Shown: positions 1 through 7,304, counted from the stretch's first letter. The stretch is DNA of 10,000 bases from Stramonita haemastoma (GCA_030674155.1 CM060320.1:26011275-26021274); one strand, 5' to 3'. A program made the numbers and translations. The notes: generated from the letters alone by a model not told the origin.

Positions 1-420
1 TTCGTGATAACATCACACTACGCTGAAGCCAGCAAGGAGTGGGTATGGGAAATGGAGGGGAAAGGAGGAAGTCCTGAACTGAAGCCTCTGATAGCTCGGC
101 CAGCACATCGATCGGTTTGAGACCCCCAATCAAATTAAATCGATGTGTTGGGCTGTCCTTCCAGACCTCAGCATCCTCAGTAGTGTCCAAACCTAGGGAG
201 GACAAACATTTCAGAGAAATACAGATGCTTAGGGCAGAATGGTGCAGACAAACAGAACCCCATAAAGGCTAGTTTACTCATCATTAATTATCAGCATGGT
301 TTGTTGTACTCATTTCATAGTCGTTGCTACGTTGTTCTGAATAAATAAACATTGCTTAAACCACACACAGTAGCTGACGCATAGTGAAATTGGAAGTAAC
401 TGGCGGGTGTGATTAATTTT
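1..420. other. Unassigned non-coding stretch
   Basis: I find no open frame with protein-like composition, no RNA gene and no recognisable mobile element here. The stretch is mixed-composition DNA. Its one local structure is a 13-bp inverted repeat at 100-112 and 139-151, listed separately. An AATAAATAAA-like string near 340 could be read as a polyadenylation signal, but nothing upstream looks like a transcript end, so I give it no weight. Confidence 0.6.
100..151. repeat. Short inverted repeat (13-bp arms, 26-nt loop)
   Basis: CCAGCACATCGAT at 100-112 pairs with ATCGATGTGTTGG at 139-151, with a single G-T wobble. The loop is 26 nt and holds a short C run. The arms are long enough to be noticeable in 400 bp of otherwise plain sequence, but no T-run or family match assigns a role. 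It could be a remnant of a small inverted-repeat element or chance. Confidence 0.45.
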
Positions 421-421
421 C

Positions 422-989
422 AGGATCAGCTACAGGATCAGTGATATCCCCCCCCCCGATCCTCTTGAATTTTTCTGTGATATCAGGTATATTCACCCTT
501 CACTGTTTGGGGGTTTTCTCCTTATGGCATCAGCTACATTCACGACAACTATGTACTTCCCTATCGTGTCAAAATTCATTCACCCTTCCAATGTACTTTC
601 TGGAGGACTTGCATTCACTCCTCCAGTTTACTTTCCAGTGGTATCAGCAACATTTGCCTCATCAATGTACTTTTTGGTAGAGTAACATTCACCCCTCCAT
701 TGTACTTTCATGCGGCGCCAGCAACATTCACCCTTTCGCTTTATTTTTCAATGGATAATATATATTCATCCTTCATCTATATGTTACCTTTATGCGACCA
801 ACTACATACACCTCTTCTCGCTTTTTTCGGCAACTGAATTAACCTTCCACTCTCTAGTGGGTCAACAACATTCACCTTTCCACTTTCCAGTTGGCTCAAC
901 AACATTCACCTTCCACTTTCCATCCGGATCAGCTACATTCACCTTCCGCTTTCCATCCGGATCAGCTACATTCACCCTTCCACTTTCCA
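422..989 (+). repeat. Degenerate minisatellite, period about 33-41 bp
   Basis: A CATTCACC-type core recurs at about 491, 537, 577, 612, 651, 686, 725, 764, 805, 869, 903, 938 and 969. Each is followed by a pyrimidine-rich stretch containing ACTTTCC and then a GG(A/C)TCAGC(T/A)ACATTC-type lead-in. The three last units (893-925, 926-958, 959-989) are nearly identical with a 33-bp period, the unit before them is 34 bp, and units toward the 5' end are longer and more diverged. A 10-C run lies at 448-457. The clean units translate as an 11-residue repeat, but the varying upstream unit length breaks frame, so I read this as satellite DNA and not as a gene. The opposite ends may represent old and young parts of one expansion. 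Confidence 0.75.
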
Positions 990-1188
990 GGAAACAGGAC
1001 GAGGAGGGAGATGAAGAGGCAGACAGAGAAAACGATGGGAAGACAACATCATAGAGTGGATTGGCCTTGAGTGGAACGATTTGCTCTGGAAAGCTGAAAA
1101 CCTAGTGGAGAGGAGAGCTAGCTGGTTGCAAAATCTTCAGTGATGGTCCCCATCGTCTACAAGACTGCGGGATAGATGAAGGTGACGG

Positions 1189-1226
1189 TGAAACTACATT
1201 CATCATTCCACTTTCAAGTTTCCACA
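1189..1226 (+). repeat. Outlying unit of the 33-bp minisatellite
   Basis: AACTACATTCATCATTCCAC followed by TTTCAAG matches the consensus lead-in and ACTTTCC part of the array ending at 989. It sits 200 bp downstream, directly against the first AC tract. The intervening 990-1188 is not obviously repetitive, so something was inserted into the array, or this unit drifted apart from it. Confidence 0.5.
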
Positions 1227-1300
1227 CATACAAACACACATACACACACACGCACGCACGCACGCACACACGCGCGCGCCACACACACACACACACAAAC
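1223..1300 (+). repeat. Compound (AC)n microsatellite with ACGC and CG steps
   Basis: The tract begins with ACAC interrupted by ATAC, passes through four ACGC tetramers (about 1249-1264) and an eight-base alternating CG run (1271-1278), and returns to pure AC. The long frame on the minus strand here encodes only Cys/Val/Arg repeats and is not a gene. The CG-containing part is a good candidate for left-handed DNA. Confidence 0.95.
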
Positions 1301-1690
1301 AATATACTGACACAGACGATAGTGATTGAGAGTTCTCCAAATCTGACCTTTCTACCACTCAGTCAAGAGGAAAAGTAGGTTAACTGCGACCCGACAGATG
1401 TCTACCGGGAATATCAACTTAAAAAAAGAAAAGAAAAAAAGAAAAGTTTGTCAACCAGAAATTGGCCTGTCCACTTTCGTCCAACCGAGAAGACTGGCTA
1501 GATCAATTCGCCATCCCATCCCATCTCTGCAATCTGTATCAAACCCATTTTCAATCGATTCCATGTTTTCCCCGCATGCGGCAGTCGCCATGGTCATGCT
1601 AGAAATTTTAGAACTCAAGCCGCGGAAAATGGACACTTCGATTTTGATCTAAATCTCTATGCTTCTCTCTCTTCTACAGATCCGACTTCA
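1301..1690. repeat. Duplicated unit, copy A (between AC tracts)
   Basis: This interval aligns in order with 1913-2253. Matching landmarks are CTGACCTT at 1343 and 1938, AAAAGT(A/G)GGT(T/C)AACT near 1370 and 1965, CAACCA..GGCC near 1452 and 2016, ATTTTCAATC(G/A)ATTC at 1547 and 2097, and ATCTAAA at 1647 and 2211. Offsets drift between about 550 and 595 bp, so small indels have accumulated. Copy A also holds an A-rich block at 1418-1445. At 1660-1679 a pyrimidine run ending in CTACAG resembles a splice acceptor, but no coding exon follows. No protein is supported in either copy. Confidence 0.65.
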
Positions 1691-1705
1691 AACACACACG
1701 CAAGG

Positions 1706-1759
1706 TATTGCGCATGCGTGCGTGCGTGCATGCGCGTGGGCACACACACACACACACAC
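1706..1759. repeat. Alternating purine-pyrimidine block with 8-bp palindromic arms, then (AC)n
   Basis: GCGCATGC (1710-1717) and GCATGCGC (1728-1735) are perfect inverted arms around a GTGCGTGCGT-type core, all alternating purine and pyrimidine. A short AC run follows at about 1740-1759. Together with the AC tract from 1833 this forms the microsatellite zone separating copies A and B of the duplicated unit. Confidence 0.7.
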
Positions 1760-1793
1760 AAAAGGGTGCACACAGGCATGTTCGTGTGCCCAT

Positions 1794-1830
1794 ACTACTA
1801 CTACTACTACTTCTACTACTACTACTACTA

Positions 1831-1912
<82 letters not shown>
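1794..1912 (+). repeat. Compound microsatellite (TAC)n then (AC)n
   Basis: About 13 TAC triplets (1794-1832, with one TTC interruption near 1811) run directly into an uninterrupted (AC)40 tract at 1833-1912. Open frames on both strands here consist only of Thr/His, Tyr, Leu or Val/Cys repeats and are translations of the repeat. The abrupt switch in unit suggests the AC run grew from the end of the triplet run or the reverse. Confidence 0.97.
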
Positions 1913-1914
<2 letters not shown>

Positions 1915-2253
1915 AAATGAATGACAGTGCTCCATCTCTGACCTTTTTACAAATCACCCAGAAGAAAAGTGGGTCAACTATGGTCCGACAAATTTCGAAG
2001 GGGGGGGGGAGGGCAACCAACAAGCGGCCTTGTTTGTCTCATCTTCTATTGATGACTGCATAGGTCAATCCCCCCACTCCCCACTGCTTCCAGACAATTT
2101 TCAATCAATTCAGTCGCCCCCCCCCCCCCGCACCTCCCGACACATGAATCATCACCGGTCAAGTTGGGAACTTTAGCCTGAGGCCATAGCAAGTGATGAC
2201 TTTCATTTCCATCTAAACTTCCGCTCTCTTCTGCTCCCTGTGTCCTTTTCCCC
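1913..2253. repeat. Duplicated unit, copy B (between AC tracts)
   Basis: This is the diverged second copy of 1301-1690 (see that entry for landmarks). It has its own later changes: a 10-G run at 2000-2009 and a 13-C run at 2117-2129, both absent from copy A. It lacks copy A's A-rich block. It is bounded on both sides by AC tracts, as copy A is, giving an AC / unit / AC / unit / AC arrangement. I see no open frame conserved between the copies, which argues against a duplicated exon. Confidence 0.65.
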
Positions 2254-2255
2254 AA

Positions 2256-2304
<49 letters not shown>

Positions 2305-2320
2305 ACACACACACACACAC
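2254..2320 (+). repeat. (AC)n microsatellite
   Basis: Nearly pure AC with single-base CC interruptions near 2263 and 2303. It closes the AC-bounded duplication and is followed by about 100 bp of unique sequence before the next AC tract. Confidence 0.95.
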
Positions 2321-2422
2321 TAGGAACGGATGACAAGATTTACAAAACTGCATACACACGGGGACTGGATGAAAAAAAGCACATGAATGCTTATTCCATT
2401 ATCCTCGATATAAAAGAATTTT

Positions 2423-2568
2423 CACACAAAACACACACACACACCACACACACAACACACACACACACACACACACACCACACACACACCACACACACAA
2501 CACACACGCACACACACACACACTTACACACACTTACACACACTTACACACACACATGCGCGCGCGTG
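2423..2568 (+). repeat. Compound (AC)n tract with CACTTACACA triplication and CG-alternating end
   Basis: Interrupted AC repeats (ACC and AAC interruptions recur) run to about 2520. Three exact tandem copies of the decamer CACTTACACA follow at 2521-2550, then more AC, then an alternating ATGCGCGCGCGTG end at 2556-2568. The last 24 bases (2545-2568) alternate purine and pyrimidine without a break. The open frame across it encodes Thr/His repeats only. Confidence 0.95.
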
Positions 2569-2569
2569 A

Positions 2570-3011
2570 CACATGTCGCTGGCATTGCCAGCATAAAGGT
2601 ATAGCACACAGTATCTACTGAAATTAATATAGATTTCATCTGAAATAAGGTTACAATACGCATACACAACACGCCAGCATACACTTAAAAGATGCAAATA
2701 CCAATAAAACGACAGCCAAAAAGGGACGTAGAAAAAACATTTGAAATCCTACAAATGTTACTTTTGTAACGCAATAAAACAAAACCGACACAGTGGTAAA
2801 ATGTGCGAATTCACGACTAAAACAGCAGAACTATTTCAAGGCCCAGCACTGTTGCGGTAAAGTGTTGATGAAATGTCAATCACTAATCTCCTCCAGGGCT
2901 TAATCGACATCCCCCTTGTTTTCTCCCTCTGCTGGGCTGTCACCTCAGTACTTGTTGCTTCAAGGGGGACCATGGTGACCTGCTGACGCGTGAAAAGTTT
3001 GAAGCCCTCTC
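2570..3011. other. Unassigned non-coding stretch
   Basis: AT-rich sequence with several AATAAAAC strings (near 2704 and 2773), no frame of protein-like character, no tRNA and no repeat unit shared with the rest of the window that I can see. GTTACTTTTGTAAC near 2757 is a 5-bp hairpin of no obvious meaning. Confidence 0.55.
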
Positions 3012-3215
3012 TGCCTGGGGGGCAAAATAGTCTGGTGGTTAGAATGTGGGACCTGTGACTTAACGGTCATTGTTTGAAAGCGCGGGTTCGAGTTCCCGCT
3101 GAGCTGTCCATTTGAAGAAGGTAGTGTGTGCGATTTTAGTCCTGTTGTGTAAACACAGAAGATTTGGGTTTCCGCCAGGTTCCACTTGACAAAGACACAC
3201 TGCCTGCAAATTTTA
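3012..3215 (+). mobile_element. tRNA-derived SINE-like element, copy 1
   Basis: The head looks like a decayed tRNA gene carrying an internal pol III promoter. TAGTCTGGTGG (3028-3038) fits the A-box pattern at 10 of 11 positions and GGTTCGAGTTC (3085-3095) fits the B-box at 10 of 11, about 57 nt apart. A T-arm-like stem GCGGG/CCCGC (3082-3099) closes an 8-nt loop, one base more than a real tRNA T-loop, and I could not build a good acceptor or anticodon stem, so this is not a functional tRNA. A body follows, ending in a core at 3166-3210 that recurs at 3789-3833. Boundaries are approximate; I found no clear tail or target duplication. SINEs are mobilised by LINE reverse transcriptases, but nothing ties this one to the LINE at 7303. 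Confidence 0.6.
3028..3095 (+). promoter_or_regulatory. Internal pol III promoter (A box and B box)
   Basis: A box at 3028-3038 (one mismatch to TRGYNNARNGG) and B box at 3085-3095 (one mismatch to GGTTCRANTCC). Spacing and order suit TFIIIC binding. Both carry a substitution, so promoter strength is uncertain. Confidence 0.55.
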
Positions 3216-3317
3216 GCATAGTACCCCAAAGAATTCATGGAGTACATGGAAAAGTGAAGTTCAGCTGCTTCTCTGATGCCTATTTCCCATCCTCTGAGGC
3301 TCAGTTTATAATAGTAT

Positions 3318-3450
3318 CACCTGCAATTTTATACTCTTGTTATAACTACGTTTGCATTCTCATGGATTTGTATTTCATTTTCATCAGTACAACCACATAA
3401 TTATATATTTTCCCTTGCGCTGTACTCTTGCTGTAACTGCATCTGTAATC
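3318..3450. repeat. 41-bp-type degenerate tandem array, 5' part
   Basis: CACCTGCAATTTT at 3318-3330 is identical to 4380-4392 inside the main array. The following ACTCTTGTTATAACTACGTTTGCA and, at 3421-3445, TACTCTTGCTGTAACTGCAT match the array pattern (ACTCTT, then TGCC(A/G)TAATC, then CATTTGCA). The stretch is therefore a detached part of the array at 3920-4560, separated from it by the SINE-like block. Confidence 0.55.
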
Positions 3451-3501
3451 GCCGCAGTGGAAAATCCTAGTGGAAAAGTGTTGTCCTTAAGCGGCAGTAC
3501 C

Positions 3502-3512
3502 GGTTCGAATCC
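3502..3512 (+). promoter_or_regulatory. Pol III B box (perfect consensus)
   Basis: GGTTCGAATCC matches the B-box consensus exactly. The flanking bases do not form a T-arm stem (only two pairs), and an A box is poorly matched, so this marks a tRNA-derived fragment and not a tRNA gene. The T-run beginning at 3530 would be a suitable pol III stop. Confidence 0.55.
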
Positions 3513-3570
3513 CTGTAACAGTTCAAACCTTTTTTTCTTTTTTTTTTACTAGCAGTTAACATGAGTTAAG

Positions 3571-3718
3571 TCCTTAAGATGAGACTATAGGTCGAGGTCC
3601 TGTGAGCGAATGTATGCACATCTTTCGAGCTCCCGTAAAAGCCCCTGAGATGAAGCTATAAGCCGAGGTGTTGAGTGCCAATGCATGTACAACATCTTGT
3701 GAACACTTTAATGCCCCA
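3571..3718 (+). repeat. Diverged 74-bp direct duplication
   Basis: TCCTTAAGATGAGACTATAG (3571 on) and CCCCTGAGATGAAGCTATAA (3645 on) begin two related segments. Both continue with G(G/C)CGAGGT, a GAG..AATG(T/C)ATG segment, a CATCTT segment and an ending in GCCCC. Identity is perhaps two-thirds by eye, with a 3-base indel. It lies wholly within the SINE-like block. Confidence 0.6.
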
Positions 3719-3919
3719 TCTGCCTTTTGCGAAAGAGTATGGCTGGTGGGATGGGTGACAGTCTGCATCCTGCAGCCTGGAGAGGGATGGGTTCCACCAG
3801 GCTTCACTTGCCTGCTAGACACAGCCTGAGAAACTATGTGCAGTGTTTTAACGCCTCCTCGAGGAGTTAATAAAGAAGTTAGTCGATTCAGTCACTCAAA
3901 CGCTTACATTTGTAGCTCC

Positions 3920-4560
3920 CCTTCTCCTTCCTACTTACAGAGGCCATGACCACAGTCATTTCCATTCCTCAACTGGCACCAAACTCTTTACTGTCATTCT
4001 CACTGGCACCAAACTCTCTACCGCAGTTACTCTTGCAACCCTTTTGCACTTCATTCTTTTTCTGCAATCACACTTGCACTTTCACTTAGATTCCACTTTA
4101 TTGCCACTATCACACACGATGTGCTCTCGTGCACTGTTCTGCTGCCGTAATCCCATTAGCAGCTTCACTTGCCACTAACTCCTGTCTGCCACACTGTAGT
4201 CTGCACTAGCACTATACGAGTACTCTTTTTGCCATCATCACATTTGCAAGCGAGACGCTTGACATTATTCTTTTCCTATATTTCTGTCTTTTTCTCTCTA
4301 GTACTTATTTCTTTGCCATAATCCTATTCTTACGCGTGTCTTATTCTTCTTGACGTAACCGTATTCAGTTTTCCATTCTCACCTGCAATTTTTTGTCTTG
4401 CGATAGTCAAATTTTACCGTTCACTTGCAAGATGTTCTCTTGTCAAAATTGCATTGACATTCTCTGGTGCACTTTACTCTTTTTTTTATAAACATACGTA
4501 CATCCTCGTTGGCACCTTGTGTCTGCCATAATCTTATAAGTCTCATTTGCACATTGCAAG
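3920..4560. repeat. Degenerate tandem array, period about 41 bp
   Basis: A TGCC(A/G)TAATC-type core recurs at about 4063, 4102, 4143, 4187, 4230, 4314, 4352, 4400, 4441 and 4523, that is at steps of 38-48 bp or twice that. It is followed by CATTTGCA-like and CACTTGCACTTTACTCTT-like segments. ACTGGCACCAAACTCT occurs twice near 3973 and 4003, a local younger duplication. The array is pyrimidine-rich on this strand, and no frame is open across it. It is an old, decayed minisatellite, or tandem copies of a short element. Confidence 0.6.
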
Positions 4561-4781
4561 AAGTGAAAGTTTCATTGACCTTACATGTCTTTCACAAAAA
4601 ATCTTGAAGAAAAAACGACTGTTTTCAACAGAGAGTGCTTATGTGATGTTGCTAAAGACTACCGGGTTGAAGCAAAAATAACTGTAATATCGTCATCGCC
4701 CATGCTTTTAACAGCTATCAAATTATTTAACCAGCATATAATTGGGTAGTAAGTCTGAACAGCTACAGGAATGGAATTCAT
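4561..4781. other. Unassigned non-coding stretch
   Basis: AT-rich DNA between the tandem array and an AC tract. I see no gene, RNA or repeat in it. Confidence 0.5.
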
Positions 4782-4798
4782 CACACACACACACACAC

Positions 4799-4879
<81 letters not shown>
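4782..4879 (+). repeat. (AC)n microsatellite
   Basis: About 98 bp of AC with two single-base interruptions (AAC near 4800, ACC near 4843). Open frames on both strands are repeat translations. Confidence 0.97.
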
Positions 4880-4882
<3 letters not shown>

Positions 4883-6366
4883 TGTTGTACAGACGTAGTT
4901 CAGAAAAGAAAAGAAAAAAATCATGTTAACTCCCAATGACGCTGTGCCTGTAATCAGTATTCTGTCCTATAACAAAGCTATAGTAACGACGTAATCCTCA
5001 GTCCTAACAAGGGATTTACGAAACAAACATCAAATCATCTCTTTGTTTCTTGGGCAGAACGAAAATATTGTAATTATTACATTTTCCCCTGAAGGAAAAC
5101 AGAAAAAACCCACAGCCGCCCAGTACTTTTAGAAAAAGAACTAAGACGGATACGATTGCCTCGCCAGCACTTTGTCTAAAGAAGACTACAAAAAGTTCAA
5201 TACTCTGAACATTGTTATCACTGAGGTGAACAAACAAGGATTAAGTTGCTATGCACTTTCCTTTTCAGGAAATGAGAGAAATGCTATTCATTGCTTGGTG
5301 TTTTCCTTCTAAAGCACTAAGAAAATTGATAGTACTAAAAGTATGGATTAACTGTACTTTTCGTCATCCCTTTTGGTTTCTAACGAGAAAATGCGGAATA
5401 TTGTCATAACCTTTAATTTCTCCCCTGAGAAACGGTGAGATAATGAATGTGCTTTTCGTTTGTTTGTTCTGTTTTGTGCAGCTGGCATTGATAACCACAA
5501 CATTTCTGAGCATTAAGGTCTGGCTTTCTCCACCCACCAGACCCTCTTTCCAAGAAAAAAAGCAAACAAACAACCCATACATTTTAATGTTACAACAGGC
5601 CACTTAACATGCTGGCCTTTTTCTTCCTGTGAACAAGATAGGTGTTGTTCTATGACATGATGAACCTTGAAATAGAATTTTACACCAAAGTCAATAACTT
5701 CGTTGTTGCTGTAAAGAGCAGTCTCTGAAAAATAAAGGCAGTAAATAAAGACTTCAAGTTTTATGTTTTTTAAACAAATAAAAACATTCTAGAAGGAGGG
5801 GGGAAACAGATAAATGGCTAAAAAGTCAGGATTTTTTTGAAAGAAAGGGAGGGAGGGGGTTCATTCTTAGGCTGTAGGTAACATTTCCAGACTATGCGTC
5901 CTCCCTCTTCCACCTCCGCTAAAACTTCTGTCAAAAATCATGCTTTGGGAAAAACAAAACAAGGGGTAGATAAGGGATCAATGGTAAAACCCCACACCAG
6001 CAATCCCCTAAACATCAAAGCCAAGAAAAAGGTCAGAAAAAACCCAGAATGAAGGCACAACCAAAAGACCTGACACAACATAACTCCACATCACAAACAT
6101 GTGCATAGTATGCTGACTTTCACATGCTAAAAAAAAGTCCATATCACCACTTCCTGGTTTCGGCAGAAGCCAAACTGAAGCCAGGAAAGGATGGTAAGGG
6201 TTAGCAGGAAGGGGGAAATAACCCAGAGTAGATGATCCTGGTTTTCAAATCGATCGTGGCGTCAGCTGAGTTAGCTGTACTGCTGTCTTTCCACGTCTCT
6301 ATGTTCCTCTCATCAGTGCCAAAACAGACAGCTCTGTGGAAACAGGAGAGGGGTGGTGCTAGGGAT
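4880..6366. other. Unassigned AT-rich non-coding stretch
   Basis: The longest frames here are under 85 codons with no recognisable family, so I call no gene. A GGAATATTGTCATAACCTTTAATTTCTCCCCTGA-type segment near 5393-5430 loosely resembles 5061-5095 (both AATATTGT, then ATTT, then CCCCTGA), possibly an old duplication. A 13-bp hairpin lies at 6151-6187. Runs of G near 5797 and 5851 and AATAAA strings near 5730 and 5777 are present without context. An unrecognised exon cannot be excluded. Confidence 0.5.
6151..6187. repeat. Hairpin, 13-bp stem with two wobbles
   Basis: TTCCTGGTTTCGG (6151-6163) pairs with CTGAAGCCAGGAA (6175-6187) across an 11-nt loop. All 13 positions pair if two G-U wobbles are allowed. 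No associated T-run or gene suggests a function. Confidence 0.5.
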
Positions 6367-6367
6367 G

Positions 6368-6399
<32 letters not shown>

Positions 6400-6442
6400 T
6401 GTGTGTGTGTGTGGGGGGGGTGGGGTGTGGGTGTGTGTGTGT

Positions 6443-6491
<49 letters not shown>

Positions 6492-6592
6492 CTGTTGTGT
6501 GCGTGTGTTTTGTGTTTGTGTGTGTGTGTGTCTATGTGTGTGTTATGGTGTGTTGTGTTGTGTTTTGTTGTGTGTGTTGTTTTCTGTTTATG

Positions 6593-6661
<69 letters not shown>

Positions 6662-6688
6662 TATGTGTGTGTGTGTGTGTGTGCGTGT

Positions 6689-6729
<41 letters not shown>

Positions 6730-6747
6730 CTCTGTGTGTGTGTGTGA
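6367..6747 (-). repeat. Long interrupted (GT)n microsatellite
   Basis: About 380 bp of GT repeat, starting with four GCGT tetramers (6380-6398) and a G-rich patch (6413-6424). A T-rich interrupted middle (about 6490-6590) follows, then a pure GT run of about 66 bp (6595-6660), then more GT. The minus strand therefore carries AC, opposite to most other tracts here. Three overlapping plus-strand frames of over 130 codons are Val/Cys repeats and not proteins. Confidence 0.96.
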
Positions 6748-6921
6748 GGAGGGGTGTGCATGCAGGTGTCGAAAAGCAGGCCTAAGAGAAGGATGAAGAT
6801 CCAGTGGGGATTTTTTCCCAGGGAGGAGCCATTCACCTAACAAACTTCCAATGCTTAAAGTTTCGCTTTCTTGTAACGACTTTTTAACAGAGGCATAGAA
6901 TGAAAAATCAACAGACTTTTA

Positions 6922-6980
6922 ACACGCACACACATTATATGCATCCACACACACACACAGACTACACACACACACACAGA

Positions 6981-7076
<96 letters not shown>

Positions 7077-7080
7077 TACA
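6922..7080 (+). repeat. (AC)n tract with ACAGACTAC interruptions
   Basis: AC repeats interrupted three times by the same ACAGACTAC string (about 6957, 6977 and 7071). The first two are exactly 20 bp apart, and the third sits at the end of an uninterrupted run of about 86 bp. The shared interruption suggests unequal exchange or slippage in units larger than 2 bp. Confidence 0.95.
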
Positions 7081-7250
7081 GTCTCCCCTGTCTTACCCAT
7101 CAAGAGTGAAGAGCGTAAAACACATTATTTCCTGCTGTCTGAGAAACCGCGCTACTTCCTGGTTCGAACATTTCTACATTATCTCTTTCAACACTCTTTT
7201 AAACACTCATTCACGCTGTCATAGCATAGCAACACCGAGTAACAGTAAAG

Positions 7251-7266
7251 ACATATACACACACGC

Positions 7267-7296
<30 letters not shown>
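7251..7296 (+). repeat. (AC)n with CG core, flanking the LINE 5' end
   Basis: 46 bp of unbroken purine-pyrimidine alternation: ACATATACACACAC, then a 12-base run of alternating CG, then (AC)n. It ends in ACCTACAC immediately before the LINE coding sequence. Its last 16 bases with CCTACAC (7287-7302) are repeated exactly at 8771-8786. Confidence 0.95.
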
Positions 7297-7297
<1 letters not shown>

Positions 7298-7302
7298 TAC
7301 AC
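7287..7302 (+). repeat. Candidate target-site duplication, left copy
   Basis: ACACACACACCTACAC here is identical to 8771-8786. The CCTACAC end, which is not plain AC repeat, is what makes the match informative. The pair brackets 7303-8770. Confidence 0.5.
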
Positions 7303-7304
7303 CT

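Larger units (their letters stand above)
3450..3880 (+). mobile_element. SINE-like block, copy 2, inserted in a tandem array
   Basis: In order the block holds a perfect B box GGTTCGAATCC (3502-3512) with a weak A-box-like string ending AGTGG near 3456-3460, a T-run at 3530-3547 with one C that could terminate pol III, a diverged 74-bp direct duplication (3571-3718), a 45-bp core at 3789-3833 shared with the element at 3012, and a perfect 12-bp palindrome CTCCTCGAGGAG (3855-3866). GAGTTAA occurs at 3563-3569 and 3864-3870 and could be a short target duplication around a 294-bp element, leaving the B-box piece as a separate tRNA-like fragment. I cannot decide between one composite element and two nested ones. 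Confidence 0.5.

Noticed and set aside
710..1054. 114-codon open frame with an 11-residue repeat (FPSGSATFTF type)
   Set aside because: It is the translation of the 33-bp minisatellite; upstream units have other lengths and would break the frame, and the start lies mid-array.
1660..1682. Splice acceptor (pyrimidine run then CTACAG)
   Set aside because: No exon-like open frame follows; an AC tract begins within 15 bases.
1223..2560. CRISPR-like array of repeats and spacers
   Set aside because: The repeats are simple AC tracts of variable length with long irregular gaps; the DNA is eukaryotic.
3021..3110. Functional tRNA gene
   Set aside because: A and B boxes are present, but the T-loop has eight bases and no proper acceptor or anticodon stems form.
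3574..3822. 82-codon minus-strand frame
   Set aside because: It lies within a SINE-like block with an internal duplication and has no recognisable protein features.
6232..6796. Three overlapping plus-strand frames of 138-171 codons
   Set aside because: Almost entirely Val/Cys from (GT)n; no protein character outside the repeat.
7154..7172. B-box-like GGTTCGAACA near 7160
   Set aside because: Only the first part matches, with no A box and no T-arm stem.
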